Below, piece by piece: positions 34,148 to 45,976 of a DNA stretch of 64,000 bases (its first letter is position 1; each line of letters opens with the position of its first letter). The DNA is from Drosophila miranda (lineage: Eukaryota; Arthropoda; Insecta; Diptera; Drosophilidae), in assembly GCF_003369915.1 (NCBI RefSeq), contig NC_046677.1:3596001-3660000 (forward strand), written 5' to 3'. The translations under genes and the position numbers were made by a program. The notes below the pieces were generated by a model. The model was not told where the DNA came from. It ran no database searches and was given only the letters and a program-made list of their open reading frames with translations.

Positions 34148-35568
34148 TGGGTGGCTGGCTCACTTGCACCTGACGGGTTGACTACCAGCGTCAGGTCACC
34201 GTCTTCCTCTTCTTCGTCTTCAAGCGCAAGACCCTGGGCGGCCTCCACGATGGACTCGAGACCTAAGTCCTTTTCCACCTCGCCTGCCTGCAGGGTATGC
34301 GCGTCCTTGTCCTCAGGGTGGCGCTTTTTGAGGCGCAGGTAGACGCTACCCATGCCCCACGCCATCTTCCCGAACTTGGGGTATAGCAGATCCTCTGCTT
34401 CCTTGTTTATTTGGTGGATCACACATTGGCCCCCCTCGTTGGGTAGTGGGCTACCAATGTGTAGGATCCTCCAATCGGCCGTTGGCACGTCCGCGTTTTG
34501 CCGCTGAAGGAGCTTCAGCGCTCGGTCCCCCTGGATTGTGATGGGGAAGAGTACCTTCGCCTTAGGCTTGGACGGGATAAGCTCCCGGTCCACAACCTCC
34601 AGCTTGGCCCCCTCCTATATAGCCTCCAGTTGGCAGACCGTACGCGTCAGCCACCTTAGGGTTGGATCATCATTGCACTTCAGGATCTTAACCCCATTTA
34701 GCCACCCAGCACCATCGAACGTGGGCATTGGGGCCGCGGGGTCTTCCTCCATCTGTGCAAAAAGTGCGTCGACGAGACGCGCGTGCACCAGCTTCCACTG
34801 TGCCGCTGACATCTTGCCGTTTTCCTCGCTGCGGTTGATGAGTGCCACGATCAGATGTCGTTTGGTCACATCGCTCACCTTCGCTTTCGGCTTCGTTGGC
34901 TTCTTGGCCGCTTTCGCTGGAGGGGCTGCACTCTTGGGCCCGCGTTGCCGCTTGCTCGCTGGAGTGTCCTTAATGGCACTCTCAGTGGAGCGTTGCCTCT
35001 TGGTGGCCATCATCTCCTCCACCTTATTGGCATATTCGCCATTCGACGCCCTCATTTGTGGCATCTGAGCATAATGTAGCCGACCCTCCTCTACTCTCTG
35101 CTCGGCCCAGGCTAGCTTGACCTTCTCCTCCTGGAAAATGTCTGCTTTACCTTGCAGCCGGCTTTTGATGTTGAGCGCTGCTTTGTATTGCGCTTTGGCC
35201 TTCATCCCCTCCTTGGAACGCTTCGGCCCTTCCCTACGCAGGGAGCTGGTGCCTGGTTCCGGCGAGCGGAGAAGGCTCTCTTCATCCGTCCTGCTTAGAG
35301 AGAGCACGCTCTCCAGATCCGTGTCTGTATCGACTACGGCATCTGTGCGGCTCAACTTGCAGGCTACGGAGTGAGTTGTTTTTGTTGTTGTTGTTGTGGC
35401 AGTAGCATTACAACTGACCTGGCCTGCTCCCGCCAAGTCTGAGGTTTGACCGCTGGCGACACGCAGAGAGGACTGCTCCTCCCCGTGCCCGCCGGTGTTA
35501 GCAGTCACGCTTTCCACCGACGTTTGGGTTGACATCCCAACCCGTGCTTGCTCCTTCTCCGACTCCAT
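34117..35568 (-). pseudogene. LINE family 2 ORF1, DUF4780-like, one nonsense codon
   Basis: The frame opens at 35568 with a Ser/Thr-rich, low-complexity N-terminus (including a run of Thr encoded by a GTT/ACA repeat near 35380). Next is a Lys-rich middle (KRQRGPKSAAPPAKAAKKPT), then the DUF4780-like pattern (RHLIVALINRSEENGKMSAA, then FDGAGWLNGVKILKCNDDP). A TAG near 34612 interrupts the frame. Beyond it the same frame continues with GAKLEVVDRELIPSKPKAKV and DVPTADWRILHIGSPLPNEG to the stop at 34117. The Ala/Glu-rich acidic C-terminus resembles that of the family-1 ORF1. Confidence 0.78.
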
Positions 35569-35717
35569 AGTTGGCCCGAGGGTCCATACTAGTTAATATT
35601 TTTCGGGGGGACCACCCCCTAGCGTTTTAGGCCTGACCGCCAGGCACCTCTAGCCATGGCCCTGGTTCGGTTCACCCGACTTTGAATCGGGAAGACGCCG
35701 GACCATAGCCTTGGCTA

Positions 35718-35783
35718 GACACTGCATTACCCCGGACAGAGCAAGCGACAGTGCATTACCCTTGTCCGGGGTAATGCAGTGTC
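35718..35783. repeat. Perfect 21-bp inverted repeat (hairpin) in LINE 5' UTR
   Basis: The left arm at 35718-35738 (GACACTGCATTACCCCGGAC plus one base) is the exact reverse complement of the right arm at 35763-35783. The arms are separated by a 24-nt loop that itself repeats GTGCATTACC. It lies about 150 bp upstream of the ORF1 start on the LINE's sense strand, so the transcript could form a strong stem-loop in its 5' UTR. Confidence 0.9.
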
Positions 35784-35879
35784 CATTGCCCAGCCGGCAC
35801 CCTCGTGGAGGGTTCAGATAGAGGATTTCCGCCAGCCGGTGTTTACATAAATACTTAGACTTTAATTAACTTCCTAACC

Positions 35880-37222
35880 AGCCCACAATCTGGAAATCTA
35901 TTCTATTCCGCGAGTGCATGCCTTTCGATTTGTGTTTAAACATTATTTATTTATCTTCTAATTTTTCGGCGTCGGCTTTCGTGTTTGTATTGTTGCCGTG
36001 AGTATGCATTACATTGTATTACAGCTCTCGTCTCTCGTCTTGTAGCTTTTGTTGTTTTATCACTCTCTTGCTATCACCTCAACTTCAATAACTGTTCTTT
36101 CTCTCTCGCTCTCATAATTTTCTGTTCAGTAGCTCTCTCTCTCTCATTAGCTGCTGCTGCAACTGTTCTCCTCTCCTCCTACTAGCGTTGTCTGGCACAC
36201 TGGTTTGATAGCCATTTGTTTTGGAATATTATTTGATTTTAATTGTGTTCAAATTTTTTATTATGGAGTTATCTGTGGTATGTATCTCAATAACTTTCAG
36301 TCATGATGTTGTGCAAACTTGTTACACCTTAATGCCTCGAAATGCAAAGTTATGACATTTCATCGTTCTAGCCCTTTGTTGGCTCCCTATACCCTATTTG
36401 GTGGTTCTCTTGAGAGAATTACCCTGGTGGATGATCTGGGTGTTATGTTAGACCCCAAGTTAAAGTTTTCCGAGCACATTTCTACCATGTTAAATAAGGC
36501 CATGGACGTGCTTGGGTTTATAAAGAGGTGGTCAAAGGAATTTGACGACCCCTATATAACAAAGACTCTCTATACCTCGCTTGTTCGTCCGATCTTAGAA
36601 TACGTCTCCTGTGTATGGTGCCCTCAGTACAAAGTACACCAGGACCGTATAGAATCAGTACAGAAAAACTTTTTACTCTTTGCTCTGCGGGGCCTTAACT
36701 GGGATGCGGGTGTAAGACTCCCATCTTACTCTAATAGACTACTATTAGTAAACCTCCCATCCTTAGATAACCGTAGAAAAATGCTTGGTGTGATTTTTAT
36801 GCACAACTTGATCAGGGATGACATAGACAGCCCTGATCTGTTGAGCCGCATAAACTTCACGATTCCTATTATCGAATTATTCCTTGCATGGACCGTTTAG
36901 GGTCTTATGCTCGGATTATAATTCACTGTACCATATTATATTTTTTCTTTTTTTTATATCTCTTCCTCTTATTAAATTACTAATCCCTTCACACCTTTCT
37001 AGTCATTAGTAATTGTAGTGGTATTTGTATTTTGAATGCATGCCTAGTTCTCTTAGTAACTTTAGTGCTAATTTTCCTCGAATATTAGTCTAACAGCTAT
37101 TTTTACTGCATGCTCGCGTAACAGCCTTCTGCTGGTTTCAGACGGTCCACTTGACGGTGAAGTAATTGCATCGCCTCTTGCAAGATGCAGTCATTGCATG
37201 TGTACGTCCAAGAAAAAAAAAT
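35880..37222 (+). mobile_element. Jockey/CR1-like LINE copy 2, internally deleted
   Basis: The right part (36287-37222) is nearly identical to 25168-26235 of copy 1. It covers the C-terminal RT region (LHLNASKCKVMTF to about LSRINFTIPI) and a 3' UTR ending in an A-run (about 37211-37219). The left part (about 35880-36280) is unrelated to copy 1. It is a pyrimidine-rich stretch with CTCTCTC runs and an ATG (ATGGAGTTATCTGTGG) just before the join, as expected for a 5' UTR and ORF1 start. The join near 36285 would then be an internal deletion removing ORF1, EN and most of RT. Whether the left part truly belongs to this family is inferred. Confidence 0.6.
36319..36900 (+). pseudogene. RT C-terminal fragment of LINE copy 2
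   Basis: The 193-codon frame matches copy 1 almost residue for residue (for example CVWCPQYKVHQDRIESVQKN) until it diverges at FTIPI, where a deletion of about 50 bp removes the region copy 1 reads as RLTRNFIPLF. The catalytic core is absent. Confidence 0.85.
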
Positions 37223-38037
37223 TGCGAGCAGCCAAGGCCAAACCAACTTCTATAAAGAGCAGAACAGAACATAAATGGATTGATTTATCATAGCCAATTA
37301 AATAGCCATATCACTAACTTAAAATTGTTTAAATTTTGAGAATTCCGACCAGCTGCTTTTGGACATCTATAGAAAACCCTCACTGTTCCTCCAGGATGTG
37401 CTCAGGGTGCGAAACGTATTACTAGTTCATCCTTTCTTTACCAGAATACCATTAACATTTAAAGTATCGAATTGTCGTCATACAAATTGTACATCGCCTT
37501 TGTCCGTCTGGTACTCTTTTTCGTTCACGAATTTTTCATCGCAGAAATGTCTTTTTTCAGCGCAATAATGTCCTTCTTTCCTTCCTTCAATAAACTGACG
37601 TTGCATTCCATACTCACTTACGTTTTATGTATTAACTTTTTGTTCAAACCTTAATTTAGCCAATGTTGTATAAAATTGAATCATCAATCGGATAAAATTA
37701 TGTGTTCAGAACTGAAGGGTCTAGCTAGCTAATAATATTAAACCGAATATCAAAATCGAGAAATATGATTTCCGATCATGGACAGAGAACGATTAGCCAT
37801 TGTCGACCAGTGGGTATTAGAATACTTTCCACGAAAATTATGAATCCTAAAGAATTTTAACTCACTTTAGGTGAAATATATAGTGGTCTTTCTTATGCAA
37901 AGATAAAGAAGAGTAATTATTATTAGTATTATTTTCCGCGGATTAACTAGAACTGTTATCCTCTTTAAATAAAGGGGGTTCAAGTGGGCTAAGTTCGTTT
38001 TTTCATTAGTATATTTACGTTATATTTTGAAAATGAG
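37223..38037. other. Spacer upstream of the ASNSD1-type gene
   Basis: AT-rich sequence with no supportable gene. Lys/Glu-rich frames around 37400-37600 (minus) lack homology I can recognise. The right end leads into the promoter of the gene at 38141. Confidence 0.4.
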
Positions 38038-38118
38038 CGGTATATTTGTGAGGTTCAAACGGTATATTTCATATCACTGATATCAACAGAGTACCATCCC
38101 TAGTCCGCGGACACACTG
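38038..38118 (+). promoter_or_regulatory. Probable promoter of the ASNSD1-type gene: Motif-6-like and Motif-1-like elements
   Basis: Two copies of CGGTATATTT (about 38039 and 38060) match the core of Drosophila core-promoter Motif 6. CGGACACACTG at 38108-38118 matches Motif 1 (YGGTCACACTR) with one mismatch, 22 bp before the start codon. Motif 1 with Motif 6 is a known TATA-less housekeeping combination in Drosophila. Transcription start is inferred to lie close to Motif 1. Confidence 0.5.
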
Positions 38119-38140
38119 GTGCACATGTATATTTGTTGAA

Positions 38141-39862
38141 ATGTGTGGAATTTTTTGTGCAATTAATCAGAATACAGCTGGCTGTCTTGATCTAACTGAT
38201 ACCCTGAAAACTGTCTTAAGTAATCGTGGCCCAGATGTGCAGGATGAGCTACGGCTGGATAACGTTCTACTCTCCGGTAGTGTCTTGTGGCAACAAGGAG
38301 AGAGTATACAGAAACAGCCCGTAATCGAAGGGGATTGTGTATTGTTGTTTAATGGAGATTTGTATAACTTGGAAAAACCAGACTCAATGGCAGACACATT
38401 TTGGTTAGCTAAGAAGTTGTCTGATTGCCACTGTGATGAAGAGATACTTTCTGTGCTCACGGTGTTGGAGGGACCATATTGTTTAATAATATATAACCGG
38501 CGTGAGGAAATGCTTTACTTTTGCCGGGATGCTTTGGGAAGAAATTCATTGATTATAGAGCATAATCAGCAAGAATTGCATTTACTGAGCACCTCATTTT
38601 ACTCGGATATCGATCAGTTATCAACACTTGAATTGCCTCCGTTGGGACTGTACAAATTAAAAATTGATAACTTGAGCAGCTGTGTACTATATCCATGGCA
38701 GCACCTGAATGCATATACACATCAGCAACTCAGCACGCTTGATTTGGCAATGGGCTGGAAAACGATAATCAAACGTACAATATCACCAGATTGGTTGTTA
38801 AAAAGCAAACTGGATTTCGACTATGACTTTTACAAAGTTCCATATGTCGACAACCATGAAACACTTTATGAAAACCTGCTTAGTACTCCTCAAGTCCAAT
38901 CAGCATTAGCAACATTTAGTAAATTACTTCAAAGTTCTGTAGCATCACGAGTTCAAACGGCCCCCTTTTGCCGTAATTGCTTAAAGATTGGCCAAAACAC
39001 TAGCATATGTACACACGCGAAAGTGTGTATCCTTTTTTCTGGTGGCATCGATTGCACTGTCTTAGCCATCCTGGCTGATAGATATGTACCAGATGGAGAG
39101 CCGATAGAACTTATTAATGTGGCGTTTGAAAGAATAACTGCTCCAAATACAGCTGATACACAGGAATATTGGAATGTTCCTGACCGCAAGACTGCGTTAC
39201 AATCATACAATGAGCTGAAACGTATCTGTCCCAAGCGGTTCTGGATCCTGATAGAAGTCAATGTGACACGCCAGGAGTTACAGCTTCAACTCTCACAACA
39301 TATCCGTCATCTTATATATCCGCTACAGACTGTTTTGGATGAGAGTCTAGGCTGCGCGTTTTGGTTCGCTACCCATACTGTACTATCATCTGCCAGAGTT
39401 GCTCTCATAGGTAGTGGTGCCGATGAGTTGTTCGGAGGATATACTCGCCACCGAAACGCTTATAGACATTGTCTGGGCGACGACATAGAGCGTCAGCTTG
39501 TTGTACAGAATGAACTTGAGAAGGATTGGCAGAGAATACCTGCTCGAAATTTGGCGAGAGATGATCGCGTTATTGCGGATAATGGGAAAACAGCACGTGC
39601 ACCTTTCATTGAAGAGAATGTAGTTCGGTTTGTTCGGTCTCTAATGCCGAAACAGAAATGTTGCTATAGCTTCCCTGAAGGGGTCGGTGATAAATTGCTG
39701 TTAAGACTGTATGGATACCAATTGGGTCTGCGGGACGCGGTACTGCTGAAAAAGCGAGCTATTCAATTTGGTTCAAGAATTGCTGACAAAAAGCAGCACG
39801 CAGCACAGCATTCCATTTACTTACAGTTCAATCTTGCTAACTCGTTGGAAAATACCTGTTGA
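38141..39862 (+). CDS. CG17486 ortholog: Asparagine synthetase domain-containing protein (ASNSD1 type)
   Basis: A single uninterrupted frame of 573 residues. The N-terminus MCGIFCAIN places Cys2 as the presumed nucleophile of an Ntn-type glutaminase domain; NRGPDVQDE (about residues 28-36) fits the class-II amidotransferase pattern. The C-terminal half has an ATP-pyrophosphatase loop variant CILFSGGIDCTVLAIL (about 297-311) and GSGADELFGGYTRHR (about 424-438), typical of asparagine-synthetase domains. The length and the long linker with a CRNC...C cluster (about 275-290) fit the ASNSD1 group rather than true asparagine synthetase. The biochemical role of that group is not established; enzymatic activity is inference. 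The gene is intronless, has a Motif-1-type promoter and an AATAAA overlapping the stop region, and converges on the minus-strand gene ending at 40166. The symbol is given from memory of the D. melanogaster counterpart. Confidence 0.88.
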   Translation: MCGIFCAINQNTAGCLDLTDTLKTVLSNRGPDVQDELRLDNVLLSGSVLWQQGESIQKQPVIEGDCVLLFNGDLYNLEKPDSMADTFWLAKKLSDCHCDEEILSVLTVLEGPYCLIIYNRREEMLYFCRDALGRNSLIIEHNQQELHLLSTSFYSDIDQLSTLELPPLGLYKLKIDNLSSCVLYPWQHLNAYTHQQLSTLDLAMGWKTIIKRTISPDWLLKSKLDFDYDFYKVPYVDNHETLYENLLSTPQVQSALATFSKLLQSSVASRVQTAPFCRNCLKIGQNTSICTHAKVCILFSGGIDCTVLAILADRYVPDGEPIELINVAFERITAPNTADTQEYWNVPDRKTALQSYNELKRICPKRFWILIEVNVTRQELQLQLSQHIRHLIYPLQTVLDESLGCAFWFATHTVLSSARVALIGSGADELFGGYTRHRNAYRHCLGDDIERQLVVQNELEKDWQRIPARNLARDDRVIADNGKTARAPFIEENVVRFVRSLMPKQKCCYSFPEGVGDKLLLRLYGYQLGLRDAVLLKKRAIQFGSRIADKKQHAAQHSIYLQFNLANSLENTC

Positions 39863-39868
39863 AATAAA
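39863..39868 (+). terminator. Polyadenylation signal AATAAA of the ASNSD1-type gene
   Basis: AATAAA begins at the base right after the TGA stop, giving an unusually short 3' UTR. Later AATAAA-like sequences (for example in the TTTATTT-rich part near 40100) read on the opposite strand and probably serve the convergent gene. Confidence 0.55.
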
Positions 39869-40165
39869 AACGAACTTCACAAATTTCACCTGAGTTATGT
39901 TAATTTATTTTCAGACGCTTGGAGCTACGATGTTTACACATTCGGGGCTATTTACATATGTATAAACAAACGGAGGCACTTTGCTATGTCGATTTAGCAC
40001 TGATGTTGATTGATAATATAATCGGTTTCTCATCCGATCAAAGACCTGTCTGATATCTAGGAACATAATACCCCCGTATTAACCCCTCAATTTGTTTATT
40101 TATATACATATTTATTTGCTAATGAATTTCGGGGAAGACTTATTATCTATCGCACCTCATAAGGA

Positions 40166-42979
40166 TCAGCAGGTGTTACCTTCAGGACCCACAGGGAACG
40201 CGTTGGACGCACAGCCCTCCGGATCATCTCGACAAAACGTGTTATTGTTACTGTCATTTATGTCAATGGAAGAAAAGCTATCAAGCATTGATGGATTGGG
40301 CAGGCTGTTGTAAAGTCCTTTGTTTTTACTTTCAAGACCAAAATGAAGTTGTAACTGATGACGAATACTCTCTTTTTCATTTGCACGATTGCGTTGAAAA
40401 TCTTCCTCCACTCTAAAATTAAATATGATTAGAAAATGATTTATAAAATATAAGACAATTACCTTTTTAAAGCTTCAACCTCGCTTCTGTGAATATTTTC
40501 AGTATCGACATCTTTTGTTGATCTATCTGAATACAACTTCTCCAATAAGCGGACTGGATTATGAAATGTAAATCGCTGATGAAACCTATCAGCTAATTTT
40601 ACATTCGTTTCAGTTGCACTCTGAAAATATACTCTTTATTTTGAGGAATTTTCATTTTTTTTTTTATTTCATACCGTAATTGGATATATTGGAGTTCTAT
40701 CTTGCAGGTTTTCAGGTACGTGGCGTTGTCGGCTTTTGAAATGACGACTGGGTTTTGTTTTGCAAGTTTCTAGTTCACCTCTGGAGCTATTGCAAGCGGG
40801 CTTGTCGTTGTTTCCGGGCAAATACATTACGTGCTTTCCCCCAGCTAGTGTTTTTAGTGATTGTTGTTCAATAACAGGCAATTCCTGGCTATTATCTGTA
40901 TCCTTAATTCTATTCAAGCAAACTCCATTTTTGCCGACATTTTTATGCAGCATCCAGTTCTCGAAGCCATCAATTTTTGTTGTAGTACCCGCAGTCGGAA
41001 TATTTGAGATGGAAGCCTGACTACCCGGCCGTTTGCTGAAAAAAAATTCAGGCTTTCTCTTCCGAAGGCTTTTGTAAATGCATACCTATAAAAAAGGATC
41101 CAATTAATTAATGTTGAATCGTTTCTATATCTTAGAATACTAAACTGACATCATTTGACTTTAAATTATCAAGCTTCCGCGCATGTTGTAAGTGACCATC
41201 TCTAGGCAGGGAAAGACTAAAGGTGTGGAGGGGTGATACCGAATTATGGGAAGATATTTTTGACTTGCTACCGTAGAATAATAAAGCTTCTCCCTCACAT
41301 TTAGAGCGATAGTCGTCCGAGCTCGAGTCTGAATCTGTGGCGAGATTCCCCGCTGTATCATCAATTTGATCGCACAGGTCCTGTTCAGGCGTCCATGCAT
41401 TTTGCAACTTGTTTATTTTGCGCACATGTCTTATTTCGTAAATAATGCTCGGTTGAATTGGCAACTCGTTTTTTTCCGTTTTTTGGTAACCATTTGGATC
41501 TGATATATTAATTTCTCTATCAATCTGAACGTCATCATCAAGAAGAGTGCGCCAAGCTAACGCCGGGCTAAAGGACGGCGTATCAAGTTGGCGACGTGGC
41601 AATGTAGGACGGATGCAAAGCCGCAAGCCGTTATCATCAACGCTGTCCTCTTGACTTGTTGACTTTTTATACTCAATATCGTAATTTGGAACGAAAAGCA
41701 GCGATGTACCTTCATTTGAATTCAAGTTTTTCTCGGTATTATGAGCAGTTGGGATAGAGACGATATTCTTTCCGGTAGAATCTGGCTGAAGTCCATAAAT
41801 TGGTTGCATAACTTTGTTATCTTGAGAATCTTGCCGAGTCTCTGTGATAGTGTTGACATCCATGCCGAAATAAAATGTTCGCCTGTGTTTTTGAGCTTCT
41901 GGGGTCGGAGCAGAAATATTTTTTGTATCTTTTTTATTCGGAGCAGAATTCATGGGTGATTCTTTAATGGAATGGTTATTATGTTTGTAATGCGTTTTCT
42001 TTTCTCCAGTGCTTTCTGTGTTAACATTAACCTCCTTTGCATTTTTACTTCTTATTATAATAGCGTCTGAACTTTTTTCACGCCTGTAGGCCAATTTCGA
42101 CTGATTTATGGGTACATTTGGCCTGCAATTTCCACCAACAGAGTTTCGCTCCGCACTTTTCCTCTTAAATGATAAATTTGAACCTTTATTTACTGTAGTT
42201 AGTCGATCTGTATTTTTCGAAAAATGAGTTTGTCTGCCCTGTTCATTTGTAATCCTCATACTTGTAGAGATATCTTTTTCCGCTGTTTCTGGATGAACGG
42301 CTGGTACAATATTTATTGATTCGGTAGGCACTTCTGGAGCCCTACGTTTTTTAGTGTACTTGTTCTTTTTTTCCGATCTAGCTAGGGATTGATTCGTCGC
42401 AGTTTCTTTATTATTCTTGTTCACGAGTTCCGGTTCTGAATATGTGTGGCGTTGCATTTGTGTCAAATTCGATTTTTTATTTGATACTAAATTGTCTTTT
42501 TTGTAATTAGCTTTAACATGATGAAGCGTTTGTGAACGGGTAAACTCTGTCTGCAATGAATTATTTGTAGATTCGACTATGAAGGTCCGCGATCGTTGCA
42601 TTGGCGCATTCGTTGGGCATGAAATAGGGTTTTCACTCAGCCTTCGACCGCTGATCGTACCTCCGGAATTGAGTATTGCTCCATTTGTAGTGGCTCGTAA
42701 GTGAAGGCTCTTGTCAATCCGTGGAAGTACTTTAAATTGGACATTTTCATCTGTTTTATACTTTATTACCTTCTGACTGTTTGACGTCGGAAACGACCTC
42801 CGCCATTGCTGGCTATACCCTTTCTGTGGAGTAGGACTCGACCGTATATCAGGCTTTGAATAGTCGTAATGACGATGTGAGCTTTGTCGAAATTGTTGTG
42901 AGAGATTTTTAGCATGTGGGCTGGGGTCCGTATTTTGTCTCTGGATGTTTAATTGATGGGAGCTGCCAGAATTGCCCAT
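40166..42979 (-). CDS. Uncharacterised 881-residue protein with myristoylation-type N-terminus, four exons
   Basis: The model joins 41150-42979, 40675-41085, 40463-40620 and 40166-40412 on the minus strand, giving 2646 nt in frame. The start MGNSGSS has Gly2 and Ser6, fitting an N-myristoylation signal, and a splice acceptor lies just 5' of the ATG. The rest is polar, Asn/Ser/Lys-rich and largely disordered, with basic proline-containing patches (KKRRAPEVPTE, RPTLPRRQLDTPSFSPALAW) and an acidic Ser run (DSDSSSDDYRSK). The C-terminal exons are Glu/Asn-rich. No enzymatic domain is evident. A membrane-anchored scaffold or adaptor is conceivable but is inference only. The first donor (GAT/GTCAGT at 41149) is the weakest junction; reading on instead would stop five codons later. 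AATAAA signals on the minus strand lie at about 40095-40115. Confidence 0.72.
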
Positions 42980-45974
42980 TTTAATGTGCCTACAAAATAT
43001 AAGTACGAAAATATGTTTTTAGTTACTTGTTGACCTTATGTGTTGTATTTTGTGTTTTCGTTGTATATTCAACTTATATGTGTAAGAAACGCTCTACTAT
43101 ACTATTCGTTCCGATGTTCCGAGCTACTCAGTCATCCCAAAAACCAGCTAAATACAAATGCTTTTGGATATATGTATGTATGTATGTAGCTGGTTTCTTA
43201 TCAAGAACCTAGTGTGTACATATGTATATTGATGTTATACCATAAGTGTTTCACACTTAAGGTCAACAACATTTTATTGAATCCTATTTTATAGCATGAC
43301 AAGCCAAGAGTTTTTTTGGCCTCATCTTTATTTTCATCCGTATCATTCACGAGTGCGTACATATGTAAACAAACATATGCATACATACATACATGCTTAG
43401 TAGTTGATCTTTAGAGAAAGTAGGCTATATGTATGCATGTATGTATTTACAGATATGTACATACATATGTTGACACGAACTGAAAACTTCGGTTTCATTA
43501 ACTATGAATATCTAATGTATAATAATGTGTATAAATGCAAATAATTTAGTCATTTTCACGCAATCTTTTGATCAAGAAAACGAAACTACATACACATGCA
43601 CATGCGAATAAGAAGACTTGTGTAAACATACATACATACATACACAACAGAATGTTGGAAATAGTTACATTCTGTGCCAAGTCAACAACACAAATAGTTC
43701 CAGTTCGGGAAATTACTCACAAATTTAAAAATCTATTGTAAATGGAAAGACTCAAAAAAATCTTTCTCATGAACTACATATGTACATATGTATATACACA
43801 ACTTTCTTTTCATTTTCACCAAAAGTTTTTATTGCAAGATTCGCTAAAGCCGCAACTATTTTGTTTTAGAAAATAAACCAGACTGCATTCCATATTGGAT
43901 TTTTTTTAAATTGATTGTCGAAATAATAGCAAGTGGTTAGCTGGGAAAATAAATACAAAGTAAATAAAATGGGAAATTTTTTTTTACGTTTTGTTTGGAA
44001 CGACCACCAGTGCCCGCACTCGCGCATGCGCTTTCACAACACGTTGATCTCGTTTGATCAAAGCTCAGCGCTCCACTGTTATTAGGAGTGAGAAGCTTTT
44101 TTTCTCTAAGAGATACCGAGTTTTTTTCGAATAAGATATCATTTCAGTTGATTTTACCAAATGAAACAATTGTTTTCAAAATTGAATGTTAAGCTAAAAA
44201 ATAGTTATATCAATTTTTTATTATCGATTTTTCATTAAAAACTTAAAAACGCACTAATAACTGTCAATAACTGGTTTCCGCTATTAATGGTTCTGATTTG
44301 GAATTTATTAAATTGTTATCTTCTTCTTTTATATACATATGTATGTATATGTACAAACATTTGTAAATAAAAATATTCAGTTGGTTTATTTAGATTTAAA
44401 AAACTCGCAGTTCTGCACCGATTGAGTTAAATATTGAAAAAATATATGTCGACAATAAATCGTTTCTTTTCACTGTATATACATATGTACATACATATGT
44501 ACATATTTCCATCAACCTAACATCAACCGCAACAATAAACTAGCTCCATTACAGTCGTTAATTTTTAGTTTTAACAATTTGTCAGCGCTGTATAAATAAA
44601 TAAATACATTTTCTAAATATATATAAATACATAAATAGATAATTTCAAAGGGCATCGCATTTTGTTGAGTCTATACAGATTGTAGTGTCATACTTGCGCA
44701 TCAAATTTTAAATCATTCGTCCGTTTCTTGCTTTCTTATGCGAATGAAAAGAATGAATGAAGTTGCACGTGGCACCTGGAATTAGCAAATACAGGATATA
44801 CAAAACAACAGTTCTTCTGATATCTCGGGGAAAACTTCGACAAAACATTTCATAATACTCCAAAAATTATAAATTAAGGGTATGTGAACCCAGAAAGCGG
44901 CAATGAAATATAAATTCCAGCAATTCTAAAACCGTAAAATACACGAAGATTACGGGAGAATACCTATAAATTAAAGTACGCTGCAACATCAAGACAAAAC
45001 AGCAACATAAAAGGAAAAAATTAAAAAACTTACAATGAAATATTTTTGTGTGTGTTGCACGAACACAAGAAAATGTGCTGCTGGCGTGGCACGTCGCGGC
45101 GCCGAGCACCGAAGCCGACCGAAAGAGCCGAAGACCTGAGATTTAATCCAGCAAATTCGTTTGGTACGTTTTCATTGTATAAGCTGACATCGATCAGTAT
45201 GGTTACTGAACCGATTACAAATTGATTATTATTTCCTTACACCGATATAATATTTGAAATACTTTTGAGTTACCGATACCCTAACATTAAAATTCTTAAA
45301 CTAAATACTTTTTTCAAGTATTCTGAGTCACACCATCCAACCACTTTCGGCGTGTCTGATAAGAACCTCTTATTTACAGACACATTCAGGAAAGGGACAG
45401 AAAAGACCCGATTAAATCTGTTTTTGCTCAACTCGCTCTTCGCTCAAGCATTGACGGATTTTTTCACTTCTCTTTATTCCTGTTTTTCACTGAGCATCTT
45501 TTCGCGAGCGAACGATAAAAGTAACGATCAATTGCCTTTGTGAATTGTATGCGGTTTGACTATTGGAGCTTAAAATGAATCGTGAAAACCAAAACAAAAA
45601 TGTTCGTTTGCAAATTTTGCAAATAAATATACATATTACAATACAATAGCCCCAAAGATGCGGAAAACATGAATAAATAAACATAAATACGAAAAAAAAA
45701 AACTAAAAGCATTTTACTCAGACATTTTTTTGGTTCTGCTCATCTAAAGACACTTTTTGTCGGCTCAACCGAAAACCAGAAACACATAACACAAGCGAAG
45801 AGACAAAAAGTGTTCTGCTCAGTGAGAGACCGTGTCTGCGTGGTCTTTTTCTGTTTCGTCACTGACGAGAGCTATGTATGTTGTTTGCAAGCTATGATTT
45901 TGACACATTATTGTGCAGCTTCTAGATATCGTAGTGTACTTATGCAGACTATATTTTGGAAGATTTTTTTTCTA
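42980..45974. other. 5' region of the minus-strand gene; intron and promoter candidates, no other gene
   Basis: The acceptor at about 42991 (ATTTTGTAG on minus) implies a 5' UTR intron. A candidate first exon lies near 45031-45130, where a GC-rich block on minus ends in a good donor (ATTTCATT/GTAAGTTTT). A long first intron would explain the 2-kb stretch of CATA/TATG microsatellites (43160-43460, 44330-44500). No coding exon was recognised on either strand. Confidence 0.4.
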
Positions 45975-45976
45975 TA

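Larger units (their letters stand above)
30500..35870 (-). mobile_element. LOA-like LINE, family 2, nearly full-length but decayed
   Basis: The order on the minus strand is a 5' UTR with a perfect hairpin (35.57-35.87 kb), ORF1 (34117-35568), ORF2 (30615-34147, overlapping ORF1 by about 31 bp) and a TTAGG-type tail. The layout is the same as family 1, but sequence identity is low, so these are two families of one clade. Several frameshifts and stops make it older than the 14-19 kb copy. Confidence 0.82.

Noticed and set aside
37359..37654. Plus-strand frames and a Lys/Glu-rich minus-strand reading near 37.4-37.6 kb, loosely like the coiled coil of the DUF4806-type gene
   Set aside because: The resemblance is limited to charged composition; there are several stops, no conserved start and no inverted ends were found around it.
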